From: Fusarium oxysporum f. sp. lycopersici 4287
Lineage: Eukaryota; Ascomycota; Sordariomycetes; Hypocreales; Nectriaceae
NCBI RefSeq assembly: GCF_000149955.1
Contig: NC_030993.1
Coordinates: forward strand, 2,313,544 to 2,377,543
Length of the DNA stretch: 64,000 nt
Direction of reading: 5' to 3'
The notes below the pieces were generated by a model that saw only the letters and a program-made list of their open reading frames with translations, was not told the DNA's origin and ran no database searches. Below are positions 1 through 12,240 of this stretch, piece by piece (the stretch's first letter is position 1; each line of letters starts with the position of its first letter). A program made the translations under genes and the position numbers.

Positions 1-209
1 CGGTTCGAAGTGCGGCCCAAAATCTTGCGTCTTCCCAAAGAAAAGGGATACCACAAAGAAGCCGAAAATCGTCAATACTCTTGCGAGTATCTCGCACCCA
101 AGGATAGTTGACGTCGTAGTAGTTGGGCGCCGCCAAGTAATACAAGAAGAAAAAATCTTTCCAGGAAAAAGAAACGCTCCCCAATCCCGGGTCCGGTGTT
201 TATTTATTG
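1..209. other. Left-edge spacer, 3' side of the RhoGEF gene
   Basis: This lies downstream of the RhoGEF stop codon. All strands are T/A-rich here. The minus strand stays open to the window edge in one frame and encodes hydrophobic residues (for example FFFLYYLAAPNYYDV), with a second hydrophobic run in the next frame. There is no room for the start of such a gene between it and the RhoGEF stop, so I do not call a gene. Confidence 0.3.
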
Positions 210-3200
210 TTATGAACCGAGCAGCTCCGACTTGCGGTTGCTCTTCCAAAAGTCGATGGCCTCAACAACGTCGTCTCCCTTATCGTCCTCGTGTGCAAAT
301 AGAATCTGACATCATGTTAGCATCCTGGAAAGAAATAGCCTTCTGTGTGATCAAACTTACCTCATGTGTACTACTATGAAGCATGCGAATATTCTTGCGA
401 GGGACAATGTGTACAGCACCGTTCTCCATATTCCGGAGCTCAATAAAGTTTGGCTCGAAAGCAAGGATCCAGGGGTAACTGAGTGCGAAGCTCTGTGGTG
501 TACCCTCCCAGTCAATTCGCCACTCTGGCCGGGCCCTCCAGCCGTTGCGGTTAACAAAGAAGGAGAATTCCGAATAGTTAAGCAAGAACTCTCCGTTAAG
601 TCGTTCAATGTGGATTGGCTTAACTCCTTCTTTGCGAGCCACAAAGTCAAGTGACGTATCAGCCTGGTCGAGCAATGATTGTGTTTCGAGGGTTTCGAGA
701 GAAACAACCTCGAAACCTCGAGCGCAGGCAACGCAGAGTTTGGACTTGAGGAAGTGAACGGACGAAGATTCGGTGGGAATGTAGAACTCCTTGAATGGCT
801 TGAGCTCATCATGACCGCCGCTCATGAATTTACCAATACCCTTCTGCTTCTTGGCCTTGGTCATGGCATCATTAGGCTCAAAGACCTTGATCGTAGTAGA
901 TAGGGCAGATGACTTGACGCAGCAGACCAGATGCCTGCCCAAGCAGATGCCCGTCTTGAAGAAACTGCAATGGTTCTGGATCTTTTTAGGCCTTCTAGAC
1001 AATGCGGGCTCATCGGGGTTGAGGGCAGAAACTGGGTAGGACTGGAGTGTTTTGTTAGACAAGACCAAGAGTAATTGGTACTCTTCCAGAATATCAATCT
1101 GAGTAACGCTTGCAGTCTCCAATACCCTACGGGGCACTTGATCCTTCACCTTGCGGTCCGACAGGTAAACACCGTTGTCAGTACCGTACAAGAGCTTACG
1201 GCCACCATCTGTCATGATATTAGCGATCGAATCGGACAAAGCAGAAGGGACTTACCAAATGGCGTGACACAGTTGACACGGTTGGTACCAGCAAAGAATT
1301 TGCTTGAGATGACCGTTGTGTTGAAGAAGTCGGCACGGGATCGAAGGCGTTCCTGTGCAGTATGAATAAACTCAAGCCACTTTTGACGAGCAGCTTGGTT
1401 AGATGCATAAAGCGTCAGCTCGTAGCCTGCTTTACCCAGATGGCGGAAGGTAATCGGCCAGCCTTCCTTTCTCGCTGGGTCGTTGGCGTTATTCCGGATT
1501 GAAGGAATCAAGCTCGACGAGGTACGCTTCATGTTGCCATCCTTGGGAATGACTTCGTCCATTTCCCTGATGGCGAGAAGCTCCAGAGGAATGGGTCGTC
1601 GGTATGCCTTAATCTCTTCAGTTTTGCCAGTCTGCTTGATGCGAACAAGAAGAACGGCGTGATCAAAGAGGAAGGCCGTAATTTCTGCAGGATCCGTGGG
1701 CGACTTCTTGAACTGGCATTTGAAGACCATTTCGCGTCCCTCTTCTGTGAGTCGAAGATCAACCCTCTCATTAGGTCTGAAACGAAGCTGCTCATGAAGC
1801 CTCCTGAGGTTAAATCGGTTTTCAGCCTTTCCGGACTCTGCGTTGACTCTGCCAAGAATATCTCGAATCATAACCAGAACCTTAGGAATGTCCTCCTTAT
1901 CAGGGTTGCCATCTTCCGTGTATTTCAAGACGTTCTCCAAGAGTAGGGGGTATCGCGCCAGACGGGTCGTAGGCTTGGTCAAATAACCATTCAACTCCAG
2001 TTTTCTCGACTCCTTGCGCCTTCCAATCTCGTCCACAAACTTGCCGAAGTATGGGTTGACCGATCTTTCGTTCTCGAATTCAAACTTTCCTTCCAACTGC
2101 TTCGAACCGTACAGAATGAAGGGTTCGAATTGAGGGACATACTCAAGGAAAATGTCACCGATATTATGGACAATAGGGTTCCTTTTGTTGTCGAGTCGTT
2201 AGTCCAGACGCAAACCGGGAGCTGACGGTATGAATACTGGGGTGGTCGATAATGTTGCTGAAAATGGTCTTGACAACCTTTTCGCGGCGCTGAACAGGAA
2301 CTGGCGAAGCCTTTGATCGTAAAGGCAGAATCCAAAAGTCTCGTAAATATTCCAAATCCTTAACGAAATCTCGCTCGGTATAACAGATTTCCGAAATAAC
2401 TTCCTGTCTCTTCTTCTCCCGCTCATCGACCTTCTCAGCAACTTCCTTGGGAACGGAGTTAATCCAGAGTTTCTGTTCGTCTGTCTGATCAGCTTCGTCA
2501 TCGACGGCATTGACAGCATCCTCCTTTCGCAATCCAGGGTTGATCTTAAGGTTGAGTCTCGAAACTTGCTCCAATCGTCGAGGGCAGGCAATTGAATAAC
2601 AAAGTTGATCCCTGGTACAGGTTGGAGAATAACATTCAGAAAGCAGGACAAAGACACCATTGACTGCAGGCTTATCTTCTGGCTCGTCCATCAATGTCTC
2701 CCTGAACTGGTACATTTCCGACTGGGAGTCTCGCAGACGGTGCTCATAAGTGACATCGTGGAAAAACTTCTGGGCATCCAGAGCTCGGCCAAGAAGGAGG
2801 GCAAGGTTACGATCCGTAGTCCTAATAATATATGACAAGACATCGACCGCCTCAGAACCGCTGAAAGCATTTTTGTATGTCAGTTCGTTCTTGGTCCGGT
2901 CACCAACAATAATCTTGCGACGGAAGCACTCTCCGACTCGAGACAGTAGGGCGGGATATACGAGGGGTGGTCGAATCTTCGTTGCAGTCGGGGGGCGCTC
3001 GCTCTCGATCGACTTGCTTCTGGTTGGTCGCTGAACCAAAGTAGAAGCATCAGACTCGGAAGGGGTGATGGTTGGTGCCACGGTAGAGGCCATCGACATT
3101 GTCCTACTATGATCGCCAGCACCATTGGACGAAACCATGCTAGAGGTTCGGGTCTGTGCTCCTGGAGCGTGAGGCATCGAATTAGGATAACCGTTAGTGG

Positions 3201-4020
3201 CCGGCAGCTCGGTAGGTGCTCGTCGGTTAGGGATGACTCGACCGCTCATGGTCTGATGGGCGTCCATGCTCTGGGGTTGGTAATTGCCAGTCAGCGACAT
3301 GGTGCGGTCTTCATGACGTTCCGGCACAACTCGCCCTTGAGCGGTCGTCCTCGCCGAGTTCTGCTGCGCGTACGGGGCTTGTCGAAGGTGGTTTGCTGGT
3401 GCTTGCTGATAGGCGCTAGGAGGAGGGTGATACATTGGCTGGCGAGGAGCAGAAGCGAGTGACTGCGAGCGATAAGGGTCATTGTTCATTGCAGGTGCCG
3501 GTCCTCCTTGATAGAATCGCTGGGCGGGAGTCCTTGCACCAGGAGCTTGCGGAGGCGGCGGACCCCTTTGCTCCATTCGAGGAGGTGGAGGTCCTCCAGG
3601 GCCAGGATACGGACGTCGTGCTTGATGATGTTGCTGCTGCTGCATGTAGTGAGGTGGCATTTGACCACCAGATGCCGAGCGTTGACTTGGATAATAGCCA
3701 TTCCCCATCATGCTATTGCTATCCATTGTTCGAGTCCTGCCAGCTGCTGGGTCCCCATAATGTCCCGGGGGAGCACGAGGCGGTGGTTGCCGTTGCATAC
3801 CAGAAGACATTGAAGACATAGTCTGAGTGCGACCAGGATCCGTCATGTTTTGAGGCATCGAGGATGACGAAGTCATTGTTTGGGATCGGCCAGGAGGCGG
3901 AGCCGCGCCGAAGATGTTGGAGAATGCAGCATCTCGTTGACCGTAATTGTTGTCGTCGCCGTAGCCCCTTTGCGGCGGCCTTTGAGGAGCTCCTCTAGGA
4001 TCGTACCCGTAGTTCGACAT
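210..4020 (-). CDS. ROM2: Rho1 guanine nucleotide exchange factor (Rom2-like; DEP-DH-PH-CNH), with a one-base frame break
   Basis: This protein would activate the Rho1 GTPase in the cell-wall integrity pathway at the plasma membrane. Exons are 4020-1256, 1208-361 and 305-210; the introns are 47 and 55 nt with GTAAG donors. Order of domains: a Pro/Gln-rich disordered N-terminus (residues 1-330), a DEP-like domain (about 350-440, with FSGSEAVDVLSYII), a RhoGEF/DH domain from about residue 540 (SEICYTERDFVKDLEYL, then KLELNGYLTKPTTRLARYP), a PH domain, and a C-terminal CNH/citron domain (DGGRKLLYGTDNGVYL onward). The last exon adds 31 codons ending in SELLGS. The spliced length is 3709 nt, which is 3n+1. 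Inside the DH domain, at about 2181, the frame changes between TTRQQK and NPIVHNIGDIF, both of which read as conserved DH sequence. No plausible intron restores the frame. Removing one base would give about 1235 residues. The family call is firm; whether the break is real or an assembly error is open. Confidence 0.88.
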
Positions 4021-6262
4021 GATAAGGGAAACTTGATTGAGGGCATGTCAGGAGAGTTTCCAAGAAAGGGGTGATACCTGGGGATGGGAATTGCATTACC
4101 GGTAGGGTTTTGAGCGCCAAAGGCTAAAAGCTCGTTATCTGGCGTATCAACAGCCGACTTCGACGGATGCGCCGCCGTCAGTCGACGCCAATACTGTACG
4201 TCCCCTTAAGCCTGAGATAAACGTTGAGGAATATGCGTGAGCGATAACCGTCCGTTATATACTGGCGCTGCGAAGACCCTCACAGGTAGCGCTCGTCGTT
4301 ACGGTGGGAGAGATGATGAGGGATCGGGGGGTGAATTCTACCCAAGCAAAGTGTCGTGTCGGAATTTGCAACTTTGGGCTCGAGGGGGCCGTCGGACAAG
4401 GCGGCCGGTTGAGCAAAATGGCAAACCTCTCGCCTTGGGCCGAAGCTCGTCGACCGATCGAGGATGCGGAGGGACGACGATAGGGAATGTGATCGCAGGC
4501 AATGGGCGGTCGCCGTCTCGAGAGGGTTTTTCTTGGGGGAGTGGCCCTCTGGTGATGGACTTTGGAGGAAGTTGCAGTTGCAGGTTCACGATCCAGGCCA
4601 GGCACCCGACTCGTCGCAGGTAAAGAGGTAAAGGCAATCCAAGCCAATGGAATCCACGTCCAGGTACTGGATGGAACAGAACAGGACAGGCCAGGGAGTC
4701 TAGGAGCCAACGACGGACACGCCAGTGCTAGATCCACCAGAGAGTCCACCTGTCTGATGGCGGCCTCTGCGCTCTTTGGGGGTCGAGGTGAATGTGGTGA
4801 CGGGGGCCAGGCAATGTGGGCGCGCCGTAGTGGATGGGCTATGGGCAGTTAAATTATTTAGTACAATTTCAGGGGATGAATATACTGGGGTATATAGTTG
4901 CAGTGTAAGAGCATGGATCTTTGGGGTTGTGCCGTGGATACGAAAAAGAGAAGGGGACAAGTTATTCAGGAGCAGGTTAAAATACTAATTTATCTTTAGT
5001 TGGTACTAAAGCCAATTCCTTGTTTCAAGGCGTCAACTCGAGTTGTTACAGTGAAGTTGAGCCTCTTTGTTTGTGTATCGTAGTCCGACCTGAGGTAGGT
5101 CGCCTAACTGTAGTGTGGGCGCTCCAGTCCGATACCTGGAACAGATGCTGCTACAGCTATTGTTACTGCTGCCTCACTCATGTAGCAAGCACATGTCATA
5201 TCTCCTCTTGCGTCGCTCAATTGTACCCGTGTACTCGTTTACTCGTTGCACAGGATCTTTGTTCGCAATGGACACTTTGTGGTGAGTCGAATTCAATTCA
5301 AAGGTTAATTGATGCAGTGGTTGCGTTGCCACACCTTAGACGGGAGTTACGGCAATTAAACCTCCTGTTGAACTGGAGGGACCCAAGGGGCACGCTAGTG
5401 GCCGTTGATTCTTACTTCTAACATAAACCTGCATCCTTTGATTATGCAGCGGGTGTTTGCTGGTTTCTACCTATTGTTTGTCGTTTGTCATGACTGAACT
5501 CGAGCAATCTTACTGACGAGAGTTGCCGAGAACAATATCAGCAGATAAGCATCTCCATGTTGTGCTTGGTTTTGATTGCATTCAATGTTTCTGTGACTGG
5601 AGCTGTGGAATCAAATGCCGCCAAAGACCAGGTATTGCCGGCTGTCTCGGCCCTTCAGCCTTGGTCGATGATACAGGGCAAAGCTCACTAATACCATAGC
5701 AGCTTCGAAGGTATACCTAATCTCGACTTTAGGGGTCGGACAAGGTTCAAGGAGAACAATCATAGCGGCCTACCTACCTACCTAGACAAAGAAAAAACTT
5801 GGAAACCATCCATATCGGCTCCCTCCCCAAGTGGAGGAAGAAGATAAAGTCAAGATACCTGGCAGAAGCCAGTTATTTCCCATTATTAGCAGGTACTTTA
5901 ATTATATAACAACCTTATTTATTTATGGAATCACAAGCCCAAAAATAGTAAGAAATTCTGTTGTCTTTATCATGTAATCCTAGATATATTTCTTCATAAT
6001 GATTAGAGGGTATCTTTCTTTGTCCTACTTCTCGAGTCCCGAATTCTTCGATACTTAATGGCTGGTACTGTCACGTGATTCGTTTCGAAGCCACTCGCTC
6101 GTCATTGGTCAAATTAACCCGTTCCAATGTGGCTTTCTACCTCAGCTTCCAACTCCTTTGGTAGCCTTGGCCAGTAGCAGGCTACATCATCATCTAGCTA
6201 TCAACGTCAACTCTCACGTCGCCCTTGACACTAGAGCTCGCCGACGGCTTCCTATCCTCACC
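4021..6262. other. Intergenic: divergent promoters of the RhoGEF and V-ATPase c genes
   Basis: About 2.2 kb with no supported gene. It holds the 5' leader of the RhoGEF on the left and the promoter of the V-ATPase proteolipid gene on the right. A short CCTA repeat sits near 5770-5785. A CACGTG motif lies at about 6073, roughly 190 nt upstream of the V-ATPase start. Open frames of 60-160 codons here overlap on both strands and look like chance. Confidence 0.5.
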
Positions 6263-7043
6263 ATGGCAGAATCAGAGCTCGCCCCCAAGTTTGCCCCCTT
6301 TATTGGGATGGTGAGTATCCCCGCGCTGGCCTTTCTGTTGGTCTGAAACCAGGGGTGGACGCGAATGCTGATGCTGCGAGTTTGTAGGCCGGAATTGCAG
6401 CTGCAATGGTCTTCGGATGTACGATACTTCCTCCCTCTCTACGCGATGCGATATGACCCAGATCTAATACTGAACGACTCCGATAGGTATTGGAGCTGCT
6501 TATGGCACAGCCAAGTCTGGCATCGGCATTGCTGGTGTCGGTACATTTAGACCAGACCTCATCATGAAGGTACAACTGTCCTCCGGCTCAATCAAGGCCA
6601 TCGCTGACGCCTTCTGCAGTGTCTCATTCCCGTCGTCATGTCCGGTATTATTGCCGTTTACTCACTAGTCATCTCCGTCCTCATCGCTGAGGATCTCGAC
6701 CCAGGCAAGAACTACAGCTTGTTTTCGTACGTCGACGCGAAGTCTCATCAACGAAAACGAACACTAACAGTATCAGGGGTTTTCTGCATCTCGGATGTGG
6801 TATTGCAGTCGGCATGACTGGTCTTGCCGCTGGTTACTGCATCGGAATTGTCGGCGACACTGGCGTTCGTGCTTATATGGAACAGTCTAGGATCTTTGTT
6901 GGCATGGTCCTGATCCTTATCTTCGGCGAAGTTCTTGGTCTCTATGGGTACGTCATCGATGAGCCTACAATGTATTTCGCTTATGCTAACTATCCTGTAG
7001 ACTCATCGTTGCTCTTCTCCTGAACAGCAAGAGCAAGGGTTAG
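6263..7043 (+). CDS. VMA3: V-type ATPase proteolipid subunit c
   Basis: This is the membrane-rotor subunit of the vacuolar proton pump; it carries protons through the Vo sector. Six exons: 6263-6310, 6388-6418, 6487-6569, 6620-6726, 6777-6947 and 7001-7043. Together they give 483 nt, exactly 160 residues plus stop, the usual family length. Every junction fits GT-AG. The protein begins [13 protein letters not shown] and has four membrane helices. The proton-binding glutamate is in helix 4 (about Glu141, motif FGEVLGLYG). The C-terminus is LLLNSKSKG. Conserved landmarks include GTAKSGIGI and [15 protein letters not shown]. Many introns in so short a gene are typical of ascomycete vma3. Nothing is disrupted. 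The call is secure. Confidence 0.97.
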
Positions 7044-7647
7044 ACAAGTCCTATTCAATCAACAATCACATACCTATTCTGCCGACCTTTCAATGAGTGG
7101 TCGACTTGTGCGTCGGGGAGGTTTTGAGCTGCCATCGAGTTACGGAGGCATACCATCATATGTACATCGGGCATGGCGTTATTGGACGTGTAACATATCT
7201 TTTGCAAACAGGTAGAGAAATGGCGGAGAAGTTGACCGTATCTAGCTTCGAGTATAATCACAAAGTCTATGCTAGCACGATGTCTCCAACATGTTGACAC
7301 AATACGCCTCAAGGGAGTTTGAATGTTCATTTCATTTGAGGGGTGAGCTACCTAATACCAGCCCAGGTTCACCAAGCCCTATGCGAACCTATGTTCGAGA
7401 ATGAGCGACAGAAGAGAAGAATATGCTCACGACGACCGTTTCATGCCATCGATCGGAGTGCATTTGACAATTTGAGAACCCCCAACTCGCATGCCATGCC
7501 TTATCCCGACAACTCAATATAGATCATCAAAACGCCATGAGAATGCGACAATGTCGTTTCAGCCAACGTAGCAGACATGACAATAGCGACCCAGCGCAAT
7601 AGAGATGCAAAATAAACAAAAAAAAGGCAGAGAACAACAAAGCAAGA
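7044..7647. other. Convergent intergenic spacer
   Basis: This 0.6-kb gap lies between the 3' ends of the V-ATPase c gene (plus) and the unknown gene (minus). It should hold both 3' UTRs and terminators. An A-rich run is at 7614-7625. No gene is supported. Confidence 0.6.
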
Positions 7648-8544
7648 TCATAGCAAGCGTCGTCCTCCAATACGGCGGAGCAGCTTCTTTCGGCTCCCAG
7701 CCTCCACCTCACGTCTGTACGGATTTGTCGGAGTCCAGTTCCGCTGCCGGTCATCCGAGTCTCTCATTCGAGCTAATTCAGCGTTAACAGCTGCGACACA
7801 ACACTCGACAAGCTTGTTTTTTGTTTTTTTTTAACTTACCTAAGAACCAGTCCCACTGGCGATCCTCTCGCAGAAGGATATCATCCCCTGACTCTCGTGC
7901 AAGTCGCTCTGTACGAGCACGCGCAGCAGCCACCTCGCCAACCAGATAGGGATCTTCCAACGGCCTGGTTATGTATCGCTCTTGTTCTTGCTCGCTAACA
8001 TCGGTCATGACTCGACGAAGGCTGTCTACGGGATCTCGCTGAGCAGTCAGTCGCCGGTTTGCGACATTCTGGTAGTGCCGGGCGTTGGGGTTGCTAGAGA
8101 CGGAGGACCATGTCGCGATACGAAAATTGTTCAGGTTCGGTTGGGATCGCAAAGGAAGAGCAGGTACTGGAGGCAAGCCGATAGTCTGCTGGCGTGGAGT
8201 TGAGGTACCGCTCCCTTGGGGAACTAAGGAGGACCTGGCAACCGCGTGAGACCGAGCTGGAGGGGTGTATGATGGCAGAGTCTCTGGGTATGGATTTGTT
8301 GAGTGGTATGAGGGAGCTTCCGATACTGAGGCAACGAAAAGGTCAGTAAGGCTGGTCTCGTGCCAGGTAGTGGAGCTCTGGCATCGAGCTCCAGTCTGGT
8401 GTATAAGTATAGCCGTTATCCCAGGGGGATACAAAGAATCGCAACTACTTTTGCCTACTCACCATAAGAAGGAGCAGCAGAGCGAATAGAAGCTGTCTCG
8501 AAGTCGTCGTTGCTATACCGAGGAGTTGCGAGAGCGCCCGTCAT
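7648..8544 (-). CDS. Uncharacterised 236-residue fungal protein
   Basis: I do not recognise the family. Three exons, 8544-8463, 8325-7840 and 7790-7648, splice cleanly (GTGAG/CAG over 137 nt and GTAAG/CAG over 49 nt) to 711 nt. The start is MTGALATPRYSNDDF. The first half is Pro/Ser/Tyr-rich and likely disordered, with APSY and LPSYTPPA motifs that resemble WW/PPxY-type docking sites. The second half is charged and probably helical (EQEQERYITRPLEDPYLVGE, then ARARTERLARESGDD), with the short conserved-looking segment EDRQWDWFLAVNAELARMR near residue 185. It ends in a basic tail, RKKLLRRIGGRRLL. There is no signal peptide or membrane helix. A poly-T tract lies in the second intron beside the donor. 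Confidence is high that this is a gene, low on role. Confidence 0.75.
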
Positions 8545-11500
8545 GATGGCAGATTGCGGTGGAGGAAGCACAGTTGAGATCGAAGTGGAAGAGGGCTAGC
8601 ACACGACAGCTCGAGCATCAGTCCAAGAGAACTATTGGGGATGCTGAGGTTAAGTAGCGATACGAGACAATAACAGGATCACACGGCAGGCGGCTGGGAC
8701 GCTTGAACGGTGCGTGGGAAGTCAGAAGGCAAGATAAGTGAGACCTGTGAAAGTGTGCGAGAGCCAGAATAATGACCTTTTTGACCAGTGTTTAAGACGC
8801 CAAGCTAGGTAAGACAGGGAGGGTCAGGATGCCCAGGAGTTTGATGCACAGCCGCGGATAAACATGCATGGAGTTTCCAGGTATGCAGGAGAGGATGGTG
8901 GGAAGCAAGCAAGCGAGGTGAAGAGCCCAGCTCGGAGGAGTACAGAGTACAGCAAACCTATTGGCAAGCGGAGCACTTCGGAGAAGTACCAGGTTCAACC
9001 CGAGCCAAGGTCTAGGCTGGGCAGCCGTATCGCATCGTGGCGTGGATTTCTCTGGCGTGGAGGTTGCAAGGGGGACTGAGATGCGGGGACACGTGAGAAA
9101 AGACACGACGATGATGCTGTGGAGGACCATCGAAAGCACCATGACGCGTTCTGTTCAATGCAAGTCTTGAACAAAAGTCTCTTGCTTCCGGGCACTGTTA
9201 AGAAAGCTTGTTGATGCCGCCCAGTGTGTATTCGTGTCACAAGCTCTCCTGCATGCGCTCTGTACAATCGCGACAACTCCAACAAAATGCGAATGCAGGG
9301 TGCACAAGAGGATCTAGAGGCTGCACAGTGACATCCCTAATTAGGGACAACCGTCAGCAAGCTTCCCTGAAGACACGTTCGGGCGTTTTCCTTAGTTGGC
9401 ATAACGAGCTTCCATGGATGCTTCGACACGATACGGTGATAGCGGGGTATCACGGACAGTTTTCCGGCGAGGCCTCGGAGGACACTTACCCACTGTGAAT
9501 GGCGGGGTTGTGTATGCTGTGGATCATGATCGGGCTATGTGTGCAGGGGGGAGAGTCTTTCGGGCGGGGAGAGAGAGGCCTAAAAGTCCAGAAGTCCAGA
9601 GGGCCAATGGATAAGACGGCTGGCGGGTGTTGTCTTGGCTATGAGAAGTTCCCTGGCAGAAACAGAAGAAGCAGCGTAACTGACGGAAGCCAATGTTGCA
9701 CAACTGCTGCATTGACGGTATCTGAATCCGGTTTTGTTCAAGACGGCGATCGAGCTTGTGCCAAGTGGTGGAGCTGAATGATGTATTTGACGTCGAGCTT
9801 GCATTTCCAGGGCCAAGTTTGTTTTAATTTCCGTTTCGTCTTGCCCTGTCCTGTCCTGTCGCAAGAATGTTGGCGCAGCTTCCATTATTTCCTTACAGTA
9901 AGGTTGCCGATCTTCCTAACCGCTGTGAACCGCGTGGTCGGGCCGGCCTATGATGCCAGACCTGGCTGTTCTTTTGGGATTCCCAAAGAACGCTATGTGA
10001 CGCCCAAGTCCATCTATCCTTGCTGGAGCTCAACACCCACCTCCTCTTCCCAGCTTCGAATAGGTTTAGCTTGGCATCCTTTCTCCACATTCATCGAAGT
10101 CTGAAGGCGCTGAAGACCTCAACGAAGTGGTGTCCTGCTCATCTTTGCTTCAAGCCCATTGATGGATGCTATAAGTCAGCCTCTTGGTGTGAAGAGTTGT
10201 TGATCAAAAGCGGGGGGCTTGCTTGATCACCAGATATAAAATTCTAAACTGGTGACTTTTGGCGCATCTCAGATGCAGGAACAGCCCGCGGGGCATCAAA
10301 GGTCACTTTCAGATCGCATCTTCTTAGTAGCTCGGTTGTTATGTATTGTACGCACCAGGTCCTCATGAGGCACTATTGGATATTCCCCGCTTTCTCTCAT
10401 GGGAAAAGAGGAATCTGTCTGCTTCTAAGCGGCTGGTCCGGACCCATTTCACCGAGGTGTCGAGGCCCTCGGTTGAATTCAGTTAGTTGCGACTCATACT
10501 TCAGGGGAAGCGGCACGGTTCGCAGGGAAGTGTTGAGCGGGAAGTATTAAATCGCGACCGTCGTTCCAAAGTTCAAAGGTACATCTTGCTCAACCTGTCA
10601 CACAAGTATGCAGGTTGCGCTCTGATAGTGATAGAGGGCGGTGAGTGTCTGCTGACGTGCATCGAGGTGCATGACAACCTGGTTCGGCATCGTAGCTGGA
10701 ATAGAAAGGAAACGTTGGAAATGATAGATGTCGACTCTTTTCGTTCCTCGAGGTTTGTCAATTAAATCGACACCAGGTGTCAATAAATAAAACAGCCTTA
10801 CCCATCATGAACTGCTATTTCTCTAACATTAAATTATATTATACCAGAACCGTATCTTATGATTCAAAGTTAGAGTGAGCTTGGCTTTCTTTCCTCCCAA
10901 AGCGCAGGTCTTGGGCGGGAGCGTAGGGCTACGTTGGATGGTTGGACCCTTGGATTCGAAAGGGTGAGTGGCGTCCTATTCACAGTAGCTACCTCCCTTT
11001 CTGAGAGGGTTGCCGGGAAAGCCCGTATCAAAGCAATGCTTTCTTCGTATTTGCTGATTTGTTGATGGTGTTGCGTGACTGTTGTGGCACGAGATGAACT
11101 TCGACAGTTGATGTCTCTCTCGCGCAATTTTCCCACGGCATTAACGCGCCAAGTTGGTCCTTAAAAATCCTGTTTTCGGGGTATGGGATTCTCTTGGCTT
11201 TTGGTGAGAGTGTTGCGTTTTTGCCATAAGATAAATGGTTGGTTTGAGTGGAGGTTTGCTGCAGCGGACTGCGTTCCTGCCTAAAGCGGGCTTACAATGA
11301 CTGCAGCTCGACCTACAATAGCTCCTTCCTCCCAGGGTTTCCAAATCACAAGCATTTAGGCATAGACCGATCAATAATTTCTTAAGCCTGAGCTGTAACT
11401 TAGTGACTGCAATAGTTTAGGCACTGGTTTGACACACAACGAGCCTATAAGACAGGAGGGTCGATGAGATTATCTGGACAACTCTAAATCATGTTGAGGT

Positions 11501-12240
11501 GGGCTTTATTCCCAAGCCTTTATTGCTGTCCTTAATGAATGTCTCGCATGACAGGCACATTCTGAAGGCAACAAACCATCACCAGCTGAGTTCTTTCAAA
11601 GGCGGCCTCCCGAGGTCTTGACTCAAGCTATTAAGTGCCCTTCAAGTTTCCTGGTTGGACATAGAGGCTGCGAATATTAAATCAATTTCCATCTTGCTTA
11701 TCAACCTAAGGTGAATCGAAAGAAAGAATGATTTGTTTTGTTGTAAGTGAATAATTCCCAGGCGTTAGGTATCTTTGAGTGTTGAGTCAAGGTGTGGCAG
11801 AGTAATAACTCCTGTAAACTCTGTACATCATGCTTCCTATATTAATACAGATTTATAGTTATGAATATTCTTTATATGGATGGTAATTGTTTGCCAAATT
11901 CCATAGATACCGATCTTACTCTGTGTAACAAGGTAATGATCTACCGGCCCTTATTGGATCGGCCAATACGTGATTTCAATGCAAGATTTCACCATCGATT
12001 CAGTCCGATTCATCTCTGCAATACGTCAATGTTCCTGGTTCCTTGAAGTTGAGTCATGGCCGACGACCCGTTTGATGCCCCACGTTGTATCAGATTGGTT
12101 TTTTATTCACAATTTTCGCAATACAAAAAGCATTTTCAGCCGCAACATTTCAACATTTGTCCCTTCAACGACCTGAGATAATATCCGGTATCATTGGAAA
12201 TCGACAGTCCCTAATCGCAATCGCAATAAGTCGTCTCATC
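8545..12240. other. Large gene-free intergenic region
   Basis: About 3.7 kb with no supportable gene on either strand. Open frames are short (under 120 codons), mutually overlapping and without recognisable domains. A short CCTGT repeat is at about 9845-9860. The last few hundred bases are AT-rich and lead into the MFS transporter. It may hold long leaders or non-coding transcripts, which cannot be judged from sequence. Confidence 0.5.

Noticed and set aside
1..200. Hydrophobic minus-strand frames at the left edge (for example FFFLYYLAAPNYYDV) as part of a membrane-protein gene
   Set aside because: A minus-strand gene here would have to start within the about 10 nt after the RhoGEF stop. There is no ATG and two frames are needed. 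T-rich 3' UTR gives such hydrophobic readings by chance.
2174..2218. A 45-nt intron (GTCAGC...CTAAC...AAAAG) in the RhoGEF
   Set aside because: Removing 45 nt does not change the frame, so the break persists, and the segment VSSRFASGLTTRQQK looks like conserved DH-domain coding sequence.
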